A stretch of 64,000 bases of DNA from the NCBI GenBank assembly GCA_013397935.1, contig VZRN01006634.1, positions 384,106-448,105 on the forward strand, read 5' to 3'. The first letter of the stretch is position 1. Each line of letters opens with the position of its first letter. Shown in pieces: positions 9,986 to 23,600 of this stretch. The stretch is from Dasyornis broadbenti (taxonomy: Eukaryota > Chordata > Aves > Passeriformes > Dasyornithidae). The notes under the pieces were generated by a model. It was not told where the DNA came from. It saw nothing but the letters and a program-made list of their open reading frames with translations, and did not search any database. A program made the position numbers and the translations under genes.

Positions 9986-12900
9986 GTATTCCTTAGCACC
10001 TTAACCAGCAAAGACCCTTATTTATTGTCTCCAGAGACAGAACTTGAATCTGTACTCTGCTGAGTAACATAATCACTGTCCCATGGCTCCGTGGTCATTA
10101 GTGACCATGGAAAATGCTAGAAGAAAATTTTCTAAGCCACTCTCACCACGTTTGGATGAGTCATTATCATCAAGAATCTCTATTTTCTCTATTTTAATGC
10201 CTGACTAACACTCACCGAGTTTAAAAACGCAAAAGTAGCAAACTGTACTACTTCTGAAGCCAGTGAATATCTCAAAGTCTCCACCTACTACCTTAATGTA
10301 CATGGATAGTTTTTTTTTTTTTACACTGTCACATTCCAAAGTAATTTTGAGCTCCTCTAGTTATCTTTTTCTTCTTTGGTCTGGTAATTTCATTCTGAAA
10401 ATTGCGCTTGACTTTCTCTTCTTCCTTGTATATAGATACATTCAACACCTCAAAATGATGTTTAAAGTTCTCATATAAGCTTTTCTCTCTCTTTTTCTTC
10501 CGACTATGCTCTAGGGCCAATAACCCAGCAATAAGTGCAGATATGCTCTTTGGTATCTTTAAAATATGACTGCCATTCATCATCTGAGGTGTAAACATAT
10601 ATCCTACAATAACCATTGTTTTTGCATTATTAAAGCAGTGATGGATCAATAGCAGGCTGCTAGGGCAGCAGTAATGAAAGTTTCTTGTTCATTGACTGTT
10701 CACACTAATAGCAATATAACTAATGGCTCCAAGAAAAATTTAGTCGTATATTCACTTTTAATTTATAGTGCTGTATATACTAGTAGGTCAGAATATGGAA
10801 ACTGTAATGAGTGCTTTATTTTCTTTTCTAATATATACTAAAAGACAACTGTCTCAATCTTATGTTTAGTTCTACCTGAATAGCTCCTGGCTTTTGGCCT
10901 TTCTACCAAAAGAAAATCGGACCCTAAATTCTGTGTTTTCTCAATAATTTCTTGTTCCTGCAGTTGCATAGGTCTCGTCTCTTACTTGATTACAACCATT
11001 CCTATTCTTTACTTGCAATAACTCCATGCACAAGAACTGCAATATTTTTAATATTTTAATCTCATCAATGTTGACCAAAATGATTGTTTTATATATACAT
11101 CTTGTTTTAGAATGTGAGATCCGGCTTGGCTCATTCTAATACAAAGCCATTTACACAGAGACGTATTCTTTGAGGAATTAGAATATCTACTTCTTGTTCT
11201 CATTCAGGAAATAAAAAATGTGCTCTCTTAATTCATGGTTAGCTTAAAAAGCACATAAAGAATCTTCAGGTCAAGTTTTCCAATGCAATGTTTTAAAGGG
11301 AGCACAAGATGACCTTAAAAACTAACGTAATTTATTGTTTCAGAAAGCCATTTAAAAATATATGGTGACACAGAGATTTTTTTTCAAAAACAATGTTTAA
11401 AGATATCTCTGGAAGTGTATTTATTATGATCCTAACCAAATAAATAAACCAGCTATATATTTCACAAACAAACTTTTAAGAAATGTTCTTGGAAACCACA
11501 AGAGTCACAAAATTCCTCAACATATTTTGTTTTTGTGGAAAATAAAAGGAAATATTTTCCAAAATGTTCTAAGTTTTTCAGATAGTTACTGTCTGATTCT
11601 ATAAATACTTCAATAAAAGTAAAATTTTTTGAGAACTATTTAGACATGACTGTTGGGATAGAATATAACTAAGATATTGAAAATCCCATTAGGATTGATT
11701 CACAGTCTTAGGAAACCAGATATCTTAAAAGTTGACTTCTGCTAATCACTGTTAAAAGCTCTTTCTGCTCTGAGGGAAGCTTAAGAAACAGAGAGCTTAA
11801 GACACTTCCAAAATACACCGCACACTTACAAAACTTAATTTTTACTCAATAAAAACACTGTTGTATTTTCAAATTATTTAAAATCTTCAAATTTGATAAG
11901 TAGGTCAGGTTTTTATGATAAAAACTTTCTTTTTAGTATATATCCTATGTCCTCTTCTTGTGTGTTTTGCTGTAAAATAGGACATGGAATATTTGATATA
12001 CATTTTCTCCAGATAAATAATAAAAATGTGTGTTTCCCTTGTACTATACATGTATCACAACTGGTCACTAATGGAAACTGAAATGTTGGAATTGAGGATA
12101 TTCTGTGTCTTGAAACTGAAAGAAATTTTCGCTGGATAACTTAGTTCTATCCCGCCCAATGTATTTGTTCTGTGTTCATCTTACATTTCCATTGAGAAAT
12201 TTAAACCTATCTACTGTCTCCAAATAGGTGAGAACAAGTCAATAAACTCGTCTCTGTACCAAAAAAGCAAACATCTAGCAATTAGTTGACTATTTAGACC
12301 ATTGGTCACAGTCATGGTGACTATCCAAAATATAGGTGCCCCTTGGGACTTACAGTTATTTCTTAGGCATTTTTTAATACATTAAGCATTAAGGAGGCAT
12401 TTAGTATTAAGTATTTCACACTGCTTTCTTCACAAAGTTGTCTTTGGTCTGAATAACCACAATTATTGATTGTCTTATTAACACTTTCAAGAGGGAAAAA
12501 AAGAAAAAAAGGGAGTGACCAAATAAATCTTTGGAATATAGTTTCAGGAGCTTTGAGATGCGTATGCTCAAGATATATTGTGCCTCTGCGGCTTGTCTGT
12601 GTGCAAAACAAGCTGCACTAAAAAGAAAAAAGAAAAGAAAAAGACATTTCAGAAATTCTAGCCACTACCTCTGAAAACAGATTATATAACAGCACAGCAC
12701 TTTCCATTTATCATAGGGAAAAACATCTTCTCTTTCTATTTAGTTTTGCTTTCATTTCTGGCTCCATCCCATAAATAAATTGCATTATTTGCCTTTTATC
12801 TCTATGGATAATATTTTATGTAGCTTCTGTTCTGTTTGAGCTACTTACTTGGACAGATGGACTGGAATTCTACCTGCTGGCAAGAGTTTAATTTGTGACA

Positions 12901-15230
12901 GAAACTCTACCACTCTTTCTTACCTCAGGCTGTTTATGGCATAACATTAGGAACTATCATTTACCCTTGTGATAGCAGAGCAGATGTTGCTCAGCCCTGT
13001 GTAATCTCCACCTGGCACCATTTGGGTTGCCTACAGCTGTAACACGTGCAGTCAAGAGGTCAGCCTGCATGTCACTTGTGCTCTTTAAAACGGCTAAAGC
13101 CTTTTCCTCTTGTCTATTTTTAGCCTAGTGCCATCCTGTTAAAGAAAGCATCATATCATTACTGATTAGAAGCAAGAAAGCAAAACTCTGCGGAGAAGCC
13201 TTGTGGTTTTGGCTGAGGCAGCAGACAGTTCTAGTCACTTCCATTCAATTCAGATTTGTGACTGAGTACTTTTCAGTGATGGATGGTTGTACTGGCAACA
13301 TAGCCAGGGGGAGAACAAGCAATACTTGGGTAGCAGTTTCTCCTTTTTCTCTTGCCAGGTGCACATCTGAGATCTCATGCTAGGATTTGAATGAAAAAGA
13401 ACCTGAGTATCGAACTTTCATTTCTTTAAATGGAATATATTTAAGAGAGTGAAATTAATACACAATATTGGAATTAAAACCTCTTTGTTTTGATGGTTTT
13501 AAGCATTTGGATCCCACCCCTGCTGCTCCACTCCCAGCCCCAGGGAACAATTTAGGGGTAGAGTATTTACTTAAGACTTCTGTGAATTGTCTTTAGCATT
13601 TTTTTTCTCAATCCTTCTGGCTTTCATAAAGGTAAGAGAAGGCTTTCTAAGTGTATAGCAACCTAGACCTTTTCTGCCAAATGATATGAAATATTCTTGT
13701 AATGAATGAAAGGAAAGGTAGTTGAAACAACTTTCTTTTGGCTTTTTTTTCAGCTTTCATTTGCCAATAAATCTGCTCTTGGTTTCTTTAAGAAAATTAA
13801 ATAATTACTGCAAACCTGAAAAATTCTGGTAGGTTTACTCTCAATTCACCTGAATTCTATCTGTAATTAAGTACTTAAATGGGAATGAAAAGAAATGGAA
13901 AGGAGTTGAAGACTGAGCAAAATATGAGAGACATGACCTCAAGGAGAAAGTCTTTCTTCAAATAATATATATTAAAAATATAAAATAAATAGCATACATT
14001 AGTACTGTCAAGGAAGGAATCTGGAATGATTTTCTGAAAGGTATTTATTACAGGTCAGATTAATGAAGTTATTTTTAGGATGAGGTGTTACTCTCAGTTT
14101 ATTGTGGCAAAACAGAACCTGAGTAATAACTTGACTCAGAAAATCAATTTTTTGATAATCATTCTCTCAATTCTTTTGTTTTTTCATCTATTCTATAATT
14201 TTTGTCTTGGTTTTTGAGATCAGAAGATCAATTCTCTTTCTCCATCTTTATAACCAGTAAATCAGAAAGACATAGGCAGACTCAGTGAAAATTTTCTTCT
14301 CTGTGATTTTCAAGGTTTCTCCTCTGTTACTTTAGATGTTTATCATGAAGACTTGAAAAAATTAGGTGAGAGCTAATGTTTCTCTTTTATTCTGGAAGTC
14401 TTGAAAATGTGACTTCAAATGTTCCACTGAATCAATCTGGAATTGACACTTCTCTCAAATAAGCCAGAAGCAAACTTCCCATGAACATCACTGGGACCCT
14501 AACCAAACTGCAAATGACCGTAGAAACACAGAACTTGTCACCTTTGCACTGTATTCAGTCTAAGCCAGTCATTGCCAGATGCTTCAGAGGAAGATGTAGT
14601 ACAAAGATATAAAAATATCAAAGGCCCATTATAAAAGGGAGCACAAATTGGCACAACCCCTGATGTCTTTTTACAGCCCATCATTTTATCTTAGAAAACC
14701 TTTTCAAAATAGCAAATATTTGGAGGCAGAAAAAAATTTCATTTAATATTTTACACCCTTATTTTTTTCCCCATAAATCTATTCTTGGAACATCTCAAGC
14801 TTGGATATTATTGCTGTCCAAGAGAAAGATGTTTTAAGATTGTAGTGTTCTCTTAAGGCCACTGAGGATCTTTAGCATGTTACTCTTTCTTACACATACA
14901 AAGGGTGAAAGAAATGGAACATTAAACATTCTTTTACCCTAGAGACATAATAAGTAAAACCCTGGATAAGAATGAAGAAACCAACACACCATTAGACTTG
15001 GAAAGTTTGTTTTTATTGTCTGTTTCCTTCTGTTTCTAATTGATGTTGTCTGCACAAAACAATTTGCAACTATACTCCTTTTCTTAAGTACTTAAATATT
15101 TCATATGGTGTTACAGGCTTTGAGAACCTAAAAGCAAGGAAACTTTTGACTTGCTTCCCAAACAGATCAAAATCAATCCTTACAGATTAATGTGTATTTG
15201 CCATCTCTGAGATCATTTAGGATTTGCTCT

Positions 15231-15266
15231 TCTTAGAAGAAAGAAAAGAAAAGAAAAAAAAGAAAT
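15231..15266. repeat. A/G-rich simple repeat, (AAAAG)n-like
   Basis: Repeated GAAAA/GAAA units form an almost pure purine run on the plus strand. Confidence 0.85.
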
Positions 15267-15911
15267 TGTTTTCACTTAGAAACAATAAGGCTTAAATAGA
15301 AGCTAAAAGTTAGCTTGCCATGTATTCCTAATTTATGCACCTAATTTTCTTCTACATTGTCTAGGCAGAAGCAGGCTTTTAACAGAAGGTGTCTCAAGTT
15401 CTTATCCAAGTTGTAGTTTTCCTATACAGTTCTCATATAAGTGAATAATATATTAATAACACTAAAGAAATGTCTACATTTTCTTAAATATCTGACAATA
15501 CAGTTTCTCCATTGCTTCTGTGCTCTTTGTTCTGCCTCTTATTTCTTCTAGCAGTTTCTGTGGTGATGGTATCAGTCTGGGAAAAAACGTTTCCACATGT
15601 ATATAGCAAACGTAATTGTTTGGACAATGTAACCACAAGCTGGATTATTCCTGTCTAGAATATGTGCAAGTAAATCTGGAAGGAGTAGCCAAGGAGGAGG
15701 AGTAAGAAACCTAGAATATGAAGGAAATGCATGATAGAGGCCTGTAGCATAACAAGTATCTACTGCATGTTCAGGTTGATGGACTGGACTGAAAAGATAC
15801 AATTATGCAAAAATTACAATTTATATTAAATTTAAAAAAGAGGGGGGGTTTGCTGTTGTTTAGTTAATAAAAGATACAATAATTGAGAAGAAGAAGGCAG
15901 GGAGCACAAGT

Positions 15912-15937
15912 ATGTGTGTATATATATATGTATATAA
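15912..15937. repeat. TG/TA dinucleotide repeat
   Basis: A short alternating purine-pyrimidine run (TGTGTGTATATATATATG...) too short to be notable. Confidence 0.75.
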
Positions 15938-18900
15938 TGTGGAAAGGCATATATGGTAAAGATCCATATGTGCAATTTTCTGTTAACTTAAATATTGCAT
16001 CTCCCCAGCTTTCTCATCATTGTCCCACACCTCACTCAGACATAGTGTGACTGTAAAAAATCTACACAAGGCTAACTCTGATGGGCTGTCTTACTGTTAT
16101 ATCCTTCCTTGTATGCCTTCCCATATGAACTTTTCCTGTGTAAAGAACAAGAAAATTCAGACCTGATCATATGATGTGTGAGTACTCTTTAACAGAAAAT
16201 TCATATTTATGTTTATATTTATATTTATTGAAAATGTTCTTCAATTGAAACGTATTTCCTTGGTTGACTAAATGCTATTAATTTTTAATATTTATTAGCT
16301 AGAAATTTTCTAAAATTTTTCATTAATAAGAAATTAATCCAAAATATTTCTGGATCAATTTTTTTATTTCCCAGCTGTTTTGCAGATAAGACAAACATAC
16401 AGGTTGAAATTATTTTATTTTTTAACTGAAAAATCATTAATTATTTACTGGGATACTCTTGATTTAGAGAAAGTAAAGTTATAAACTTGAAAATAATAAC
16501 TTCTTTTTAATAATCCGAATATCTTCATCTTTTAAAATTATAGCTAAATAACAATTTGTATCCACCTCAGAGAGCAGCTGACTATTAGTAGACCTAGTCT
16601 GTTAGGTAGAGCTGGAAAACTGAAGACATTAACCAGCCATAGTATTCCAGCTCAGTTCTTCACAGCAACCCCATGTATGATCCACCAAAACGTATTTCCT
16701 AAGATTTCGATTCTTATTATTTTTATTTTTAATTTTTTTTTTAAAGGAAGCATTCCAGAAAAATGAGGGGTTATTTGGAGTTAGGTGGAAAGACTCAAGT
16801 GAAGATCAAATACACAAAAAATCTAGAACAGCTTTTCTTTTGCTCACAGTGTGCAAAGTCAACTAAATTTGTTATCTCTTGATCTCTAACTGAAAACAAA
16901 TTAAAAATTTAGGATTGCTGAAGAGCTCATTAAAAGATGCACCTTTTACTGTTGACTTATAGTAGCAAGCTTGACAGCTATTCAATTTGTAGTAATGTTT
17001 TTTATCATTTTCCTATGATGATTTCTGAAATGTAAAACTTGCTGTAATTTAGTTGTTCCCACCTATATTTTGGAAGTTAAGGGCTTAAAAATCAATATGA
17101 TGAGTCTGGTATAAAACAGATCATTCAATGAAACAAGATCTCACAGAATCTGCAGCTATTATCAGCATGTGACAACTGTTTGTTCTATTAGAAAACATAT
17201 TGTTGCGTAAAGAACATTGATAATGTTTTATAAATCAATATTTGTATTAGTTCCCTTTAAACAGTAAAAGTACAAAATATATGAACCAAGATACATATAA
17301 TTGCTAGCCTGATTTATGAAACTGAAGCAAGTAATCCAAATGTTAAAGGCTAACTTCCTATCCATTGATTTAAGATAACACAGTCCCATAGAGTACTATG
17401 GTTAAGACTGTCCCTGCAGAGCTACATAAAACAGAACAGTGTGACTTCTCATTTTTTCCATCCTCAGGGAAAAGCAGAATCATTAGCCAATAATAACATC
17501 AGAGAAAACCCTATTAAACATATTATAGGTGTCAAACTAATATGATGACATAAAAGTAAGAGTGAATAGAGACAGTGGCCCACAGGGGATGAAATAATAG
17601 TTTTGTCTGCTGCATTTTAGTGTCTGAACTAGAGTCCATTTGGGTTTTCACTTTTCAGCAGCAACTGACAAAAGCAATCTCAAGTTTCAATTTCATTACA
17701 ACTTTTCTCCTCTGTAACTGATCTTTTTCATTAGTATGTGAGAAATAGAAGGTGATGAGCAACAAATATTGGCTAAAGTTAGTTATGAAACTCTTATCCC
17801 ACAAAAATAATTTGTAACATAGTGTCGAAACAGGAATGAGAACTTATTCACAACAGTTTTATTATTAATTGCTTTTAGAATCATGTTCATTAGGCACACT
17901 ACGGTCAATTAAAAAAAATTAAGTGAGAAGTATGCTTAAAAATTCCTTAAAAAATTCATACTTTAAGAATTTCTGTACCAATACTGCCTGAGTGTAAGCA
18001 ACAAATAAGATTATTTCTTAAAGGGCATTCAAGGGAGAACTCCATTCCCAGTGGAAGTTATGTGAAGACACGGAGAAACATTAGGAACATTTATGAATTT
18101 GAACTTCTGCATATAGAAGAAAAATGGAATGAAAGTCAGTTAAGCTCAGTCAAAACCGTAAAAAATTTAAAAACAACAACAACAAAAAGGCTAGATAGTG
18201 TAATTTTGATTTTCCTAGCAATACTTCATGAGAAAAGTGCCTAAGAATTATAGTTTTGGGATGGTAGGTCTGGAGTCGGTGGGGCTCACTTGGAGTAGGC
18301 CACCAATACACAGAAATTTTGCAGACACTCCCCATGTTATTTGCTACTCATGGGAACTTTTTCAAATCGATAGGAATTTGAAACAACATCCAGGCATTTT
18401 GCGGAGAAAATTCCATTTGATTAGTCTACAATAAAGTTTCCCTGGACAAACCCAAACTGAGAAACAAGACATTAGAAAGTGAGAAATGCTACGGTCTGGC
18501 CCTCTGCTGTTATTAACAATTTTTAATTGGGAATATAACTTTTATAGTCCTTTAAATTTGTAGTCTAACTGCACATAGGATTTTAAATATTGGGGTTTTC
18601 AATTACGCTTAAAATTTTAGACTGTCATCCACGCATGATCACCTGAAAACATATGACAGGTTTCTAGGGTTTAATACCTAACTTTTCTTCTATAAAGTAC
18701 ACTGACAACCAAAGTAGGAAACATTATTCTCTTATTAGGATAATGTTGTGTATCTTTCTAAGAAAAGTATGATTCTGTTTTGTTACCATTCAATATTAAG
18801 TCTGTTAGTGTGTTTTTAAAAAATTAATGCTTTGAAATAACAAAGTTTTATGGAATTAACGGAATAAACAATTCAAGTAATATGGTAAAAATGATCTTAA

Positions 18901-20380
18901 GAAATCTTTGATCTTCTGTGAAGCCTTGTGCATTCCTATAATGCGATCTCAGAGCCATATTCATTGATATGGACGTAGTGAACATAAAATGAGCTCTTGG
19001 TGCCAGGAAGGAAGAGTACCAACTCAGGAAATTTCAGTGGAACTGATCGGAACATTCATTAAACTACTGAAATAGGCATGTTTTAAATATGCTTTATTTT
19101 TTCAGCATTTCATATTCAATATCGAAAATCTTGGGTGATAGTCGACAAAAAATGCAATTATATTTTGTATATTTTAAATAATAAAATTATAACAATACTG
19201 AAAGAAAAGTACAAAGTAGTGTAAAATTATTTAAGATAGTTCAAATCTTAGAAAATGATTAAGATTTCTCCAATTCTCTGAATTTTTATAATAGCTCTTG
19301 CAAAATACTTTTCAATGTTAATTTTTATAAAATCTACAGAATTTATTGGGAAAGAAGCAAAGACGATTCCACTGAATACCTGATAGTTCAAGAGAAAAGT
19401 TCGTTTTTATATTGTGAAAGATTTTTTTTTTTCCCTTTCCTTTTCAGTAGTTTCCCTTCCTCTTCTCCCTTGGGCACATAGACAGAGGGAGAACAGACAT
19501 GCTATTTGGGTTTCAATGAGCTCCAGCATAAGATGAAAACTACAAGTAATTGCTTATAGTGTAATGATTGATATGACTTGATTTTTTTCTTTTAAATGGT
19601 AATCATAAGACCAATATTATGTGAATTTACTAACATTTTTCCATGTTAATTGCATTCATTCTTTCCTAAACATACTCTAGATTAATTAAATATATCCTTT
19701 CAAAAACAGAATGATGAAGTTCACTTAATTTTCTTCTAGTCAGACCTACATGAATAGACATTTTAACTAATTGGAAAGCTTTAAAATGAAAAAGAATAAA
19801 ATATTCAAAATTTAGTCAGAAAATATCAAATACCAGAGTGATAAGAGTCCCAAGTGATTAATATTGATAACAATGCTTGACATACATTTATCTTTTTGAT
19901 CAAACCCTGATATCTTACGTACAACACAACAATAGTGTGAGTTTATTTAATCAGTTTATAAGCTGATTGACAGATTATAAAAGTCATATAGTTTGCCAAA
20001 TTGGAAAACAATGTTTTAATCTAAAAAGAGCATTCACAAATGAAAGCATCCACTCAAAGAAGGACTCTTTGGATGATGGATATAATACAACTGTTAGCGG
20101 TACCTCTTTGAAGGTAGCGTATGAAAAATATGTTAAGAGTACTTTGTGTTTCAGATAATTTTCTGCTAAGGACCACAAAACATTTTAGCAATGCCAATGT
20201 ATTGCCATCCAATATCTGAAAGTCATATATTTTCGACTGCCATTTCGTAAGTGGAGAAACTGACTCACCAAGTATAACACCAAGGTTGTTGAATGGATTC
20301 TGAATTTAAAAAGAAATGAAGTTACATCAGTAAATGGAAAATGATTTACTGAGGGTCAGCTGTGCCAAAATAGCTAAGTA

Positions 20381-20640
20381 TACTTTTTTGATAAGATAAA
20401 TTACTCTAAACAGAGGAAATACAATAATTTTAATCTGGACTTCAGTAAAATATTTGACATAGTGTTGTGTGGGAGATTCTGAGGTCACACTGGGAAGTAA
20501 AAGATTGGGACAGGAATTATAAGGTGAGTTAAAAAGTTCTTTGAAGAGAAAGAGCAACTTATAATGAAAGGAGACAACAAGTGTTGATGAAGTATTTACT
20601 GCTCTGCTAGAAGATTGACTCATGGCATGGTCTTTGAAAG
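20381..20640 (+). mobile_element. Highly diverged CR1-like LINE reverse-transcriptase remnant
   Basis: A continuous plus frame from 20381 to 20458 starts Y-F-F-D-K and ends L-D-F-S-K-I-F-D (20435-20458). In CR1 ORF2 the same two blocks occur as 'FYDKM' and 'LDFSKAFD' with the same spacing, within a residue or so. The second block is the first catalytic motif of the polymerase (motif A), which carries a metal-binding Asp. After it the similarity fades, with V-K-K-F-F near 20530-20545 where CR1 has a W-[IV]-K-N-W-L-like block, and stop codons appear. No 3' tail is seen. This is an old fossil, more diverged than the copies at 25.6 and 54.6 kb. The call rests on two correctly spaced motifs. Confidence 0.6.
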
Positions 20641-23600
20641 GCTCTTGTCTTTATATCCTTACTAAAGTCAGCTGTGCAAAAGATAGGCACATCATGATGA
20701 CAGAGAGAACAGGGAGATATTACTAAAGAGAGGATGGGAATCTCACACGACAAACATTAGTAACAGAATATTAAATTCAATAGTGCAAAATATAAGAAAG
20801 AAGCATTTAGAAACTAAAAAGATGTCACCTTTTCAGAAAGGAGAGTGGAGACAAGGGTCCTAGTATATGATACTGTTACAAAGCAAAGTAACTGAGTTGG
20901 CTGTAAGAGACAAATTTTACTATAAAACCCATTTGCAGGAAAGAAATGAGAAAGCACTGAATTCCCACATAGCTGTATTAATTAATCCTGATCAACACTC
21001 ACTGCTGCCTTTTGCTTTTTCCTAATTGTCCTTGTCATCCAATCACTTGTCAGTTAAATCAGAATTTAATTCTAATGAAGACTGTTGCTGCAATAAAGAG
21101 CAGAATTGCCTTACTTCACCTCGAGTGTACCATAGGCCAAGACTGTCAAAACTACCATGAAAGCCAAATCTTTATGTTCTTATTTTAAAAAAGTCACACT
21201 TTAAATATCCTTTCTTACAGAATACCACAAATCTAAAGTTAGCAGAAGTCTTCACAGTTTCCTAAGTTCCTGCTCTGCAAGTTGCACATTTTGACATGTG
21301 GGTTACATGTAATATCAAATCTGCCCACTTACGTCTTTTCCTTCTGGTACATATAATCATAAATTTCCTATCAAAGAAAAACAGGACAAAACAAATACAG
21401 CAACAACAGAAGTAGGCACTATTCCTGCAGAAACAAACATTTCCTTTAAATAAAACTTGCTGATAATCCTGAACTCACTGGCATGGCTCACACCTGCAAA
21501 TATATTCTAACCTTAATGTGGGATCAGGTTCCTCTTATGACCTCTTATGACTTTTTAACTTGGGTTTTCCTTCTTCTTTTAAAGAAAATCAATATGACTT
21601 TTTATAAATGTCACATTCTTATCAAATACAGAAAAATACTTAAAATCTTTGTGACAACAGAAATTATTTATTTCATGTAATATATTTTTGAAATATCTGT
21701 TCCTATAAACTGTTTGAGTTCAAATCAAATTAACAGCAGTAGGTCATACAATTAAATCATACAAATAATGTCAGAATTCTGATGACATTTTTGCATCATT
21801 TTAGTCCATTCAAAAGTTCTTTTATATGAAAATAGTGAAATCATTTGCATGCTGTTTCTCTCTTTAATGAACTTGAATTTATGTTTTTGCTGTACCATAT
21901 GAATTCAACGTTCTTGAATGGAACATGTTGAACTAGTCCTGAGGCAGGAAGGGGAAGCTTCTACCTTGTTTTCCTGTTGTAGTTTAATTTTGACCAGAAA
22001 AAAAAACCCCTTGTGGTACTACCGTGAACAATGCATGCTGTTATTACATCCTATGGACAACAAAATAACATGGTAGCGGATTTCATGTGGAGGCCTTACT
22101 TGGCTTATTAAGTCTCAGTGTTCTCCTTACAGAAAAGCTAGCAAGCTGTACTTTTCTGGCAATGAGTACAGTGTATCCACAGGATTTTTACAAAGGAACA
22201 TTTGTCAGCATGTTTTCCAAATATTCTTTACTGTTAACAATAAAATCTAGTCTAAATTTTAAGAACTGAGCACTAACACTATAAAATCTGTAGTTAAATT
22301 GTTATAAATGTAGAGATCTCCAGAAAAAAAATTCTTTGCAATCTACATTATAACAATTTAAACTTGAGAAAACAAGATTAAGAGGAAAAAAAAAAAACCC
22401 TCAAAAAATATTCACTGTTAGTCAGCGTGCACAAGTAAACCTGATTAATTTCTTTGGAATGAATATACAATGTATTCCTGGGCCATAAGATCTCTTGCTG
22501 TTGGTTTGGCTCCATTTTCGCCAAAGATTTTCCCACTTCTGCTCTTATGTTGTTGTCTAAACTTTGATTTGAAATGGGATTGAACAGCATAAGACAAATT
22601 TTTCTTTTCATTCACTGAATAATGATGCAGGAAGGTTATGCCTGGAGAAGAGAACAAGAAAGATAGGAAAGGGATTTTCATGTGTTTTTAATATATTTTA
22701 TCTAATACACAAAGAGAATACTGTGCAGTCTTTATTTTGTTCATCCCCTTAAAACATTGCAGTTTGTAGAATACGTAATAAAAGTACCCTTTCACTTTCA
22801 GGCAAAATCTATATAGTAATTAAAAGAATAAATATTTCTTCTTGTCTTTTAGCTACCAAACATTGATCTGATGGCCAAATATTTACTACATGCAGCCCTC
22901 CAACCTAATAGAATAAAGAAATGAGATTAAAATGGTAGTAGCAAAGTCTGTAAGTTTTAGCAAGCTATTTTAGGAACTGTTCTTGATAATTTAAGTAAAA
23001 TTTTATTTCAAATCAATGATTCGGGTGAAGTAGTTAGCTATCCAGTCAATTTTACAATACAGGCAAATCCAGCAGACAGGAAGGTGAAAAGTCACTATCA
23101 ACTCGGGCTAAACAGCCAATGAAATATTAGTGGGTAAGCCAACTTTCCTTACTTCTTGCTATGCAAACAGCAGTCAGTTCAGCAGCTCTGAAAGAGGAAT
23201 GCTGATGGTAATGACAAAACAACGAAGTCAATTGTTCACATCAGTACGTAAAGCTTCAAAGTTTACAGATAACATAATCACTACCATTCATAACACAGTG
23301 TTGACTTCTCCTGACATGTGTTTAAACCTTATCTTATAAAATGTATAATTTTTAAATAATGTAATCTCACCTTCTTCAAAAGCACCTTATCTTTTATTAA
23401 CTTCTTTCCCCCCAAGAGTGAAATAACGACACAATCAGCAGCCTATTGAAAGACTTGGCAGAATGTGTTGTTTGCATGGCAGGAGAGTGATCACTATAAA
23501 AAATGCGTGTTAGTGTGTACATTAAAGTCCAGACAAACAGTACATACTGACTATATATAAAAAATACCACAAACAGGATGTTCCCCTGACTGCTTCTCTG

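Larger units (their letters stand above)
9986..20380. other. Long AT-rich non-coding stretch
   Basis: Ten kilobases without a recognisable gene, RNA gene or dispersed repeat. Contents are low complexity: T-runs near 10311-10322, A/G-rich runs near 12620-12645 and 15231-15266, a TG/TA dinucleotide patch at about 15912-15937, and AT-rich patches near 16200-16330. Open frames stay under about 110 codons and show no motif. A somewhat GC-richer segment at 12980-13140 has no identifiable content. Confidence 0.45.
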
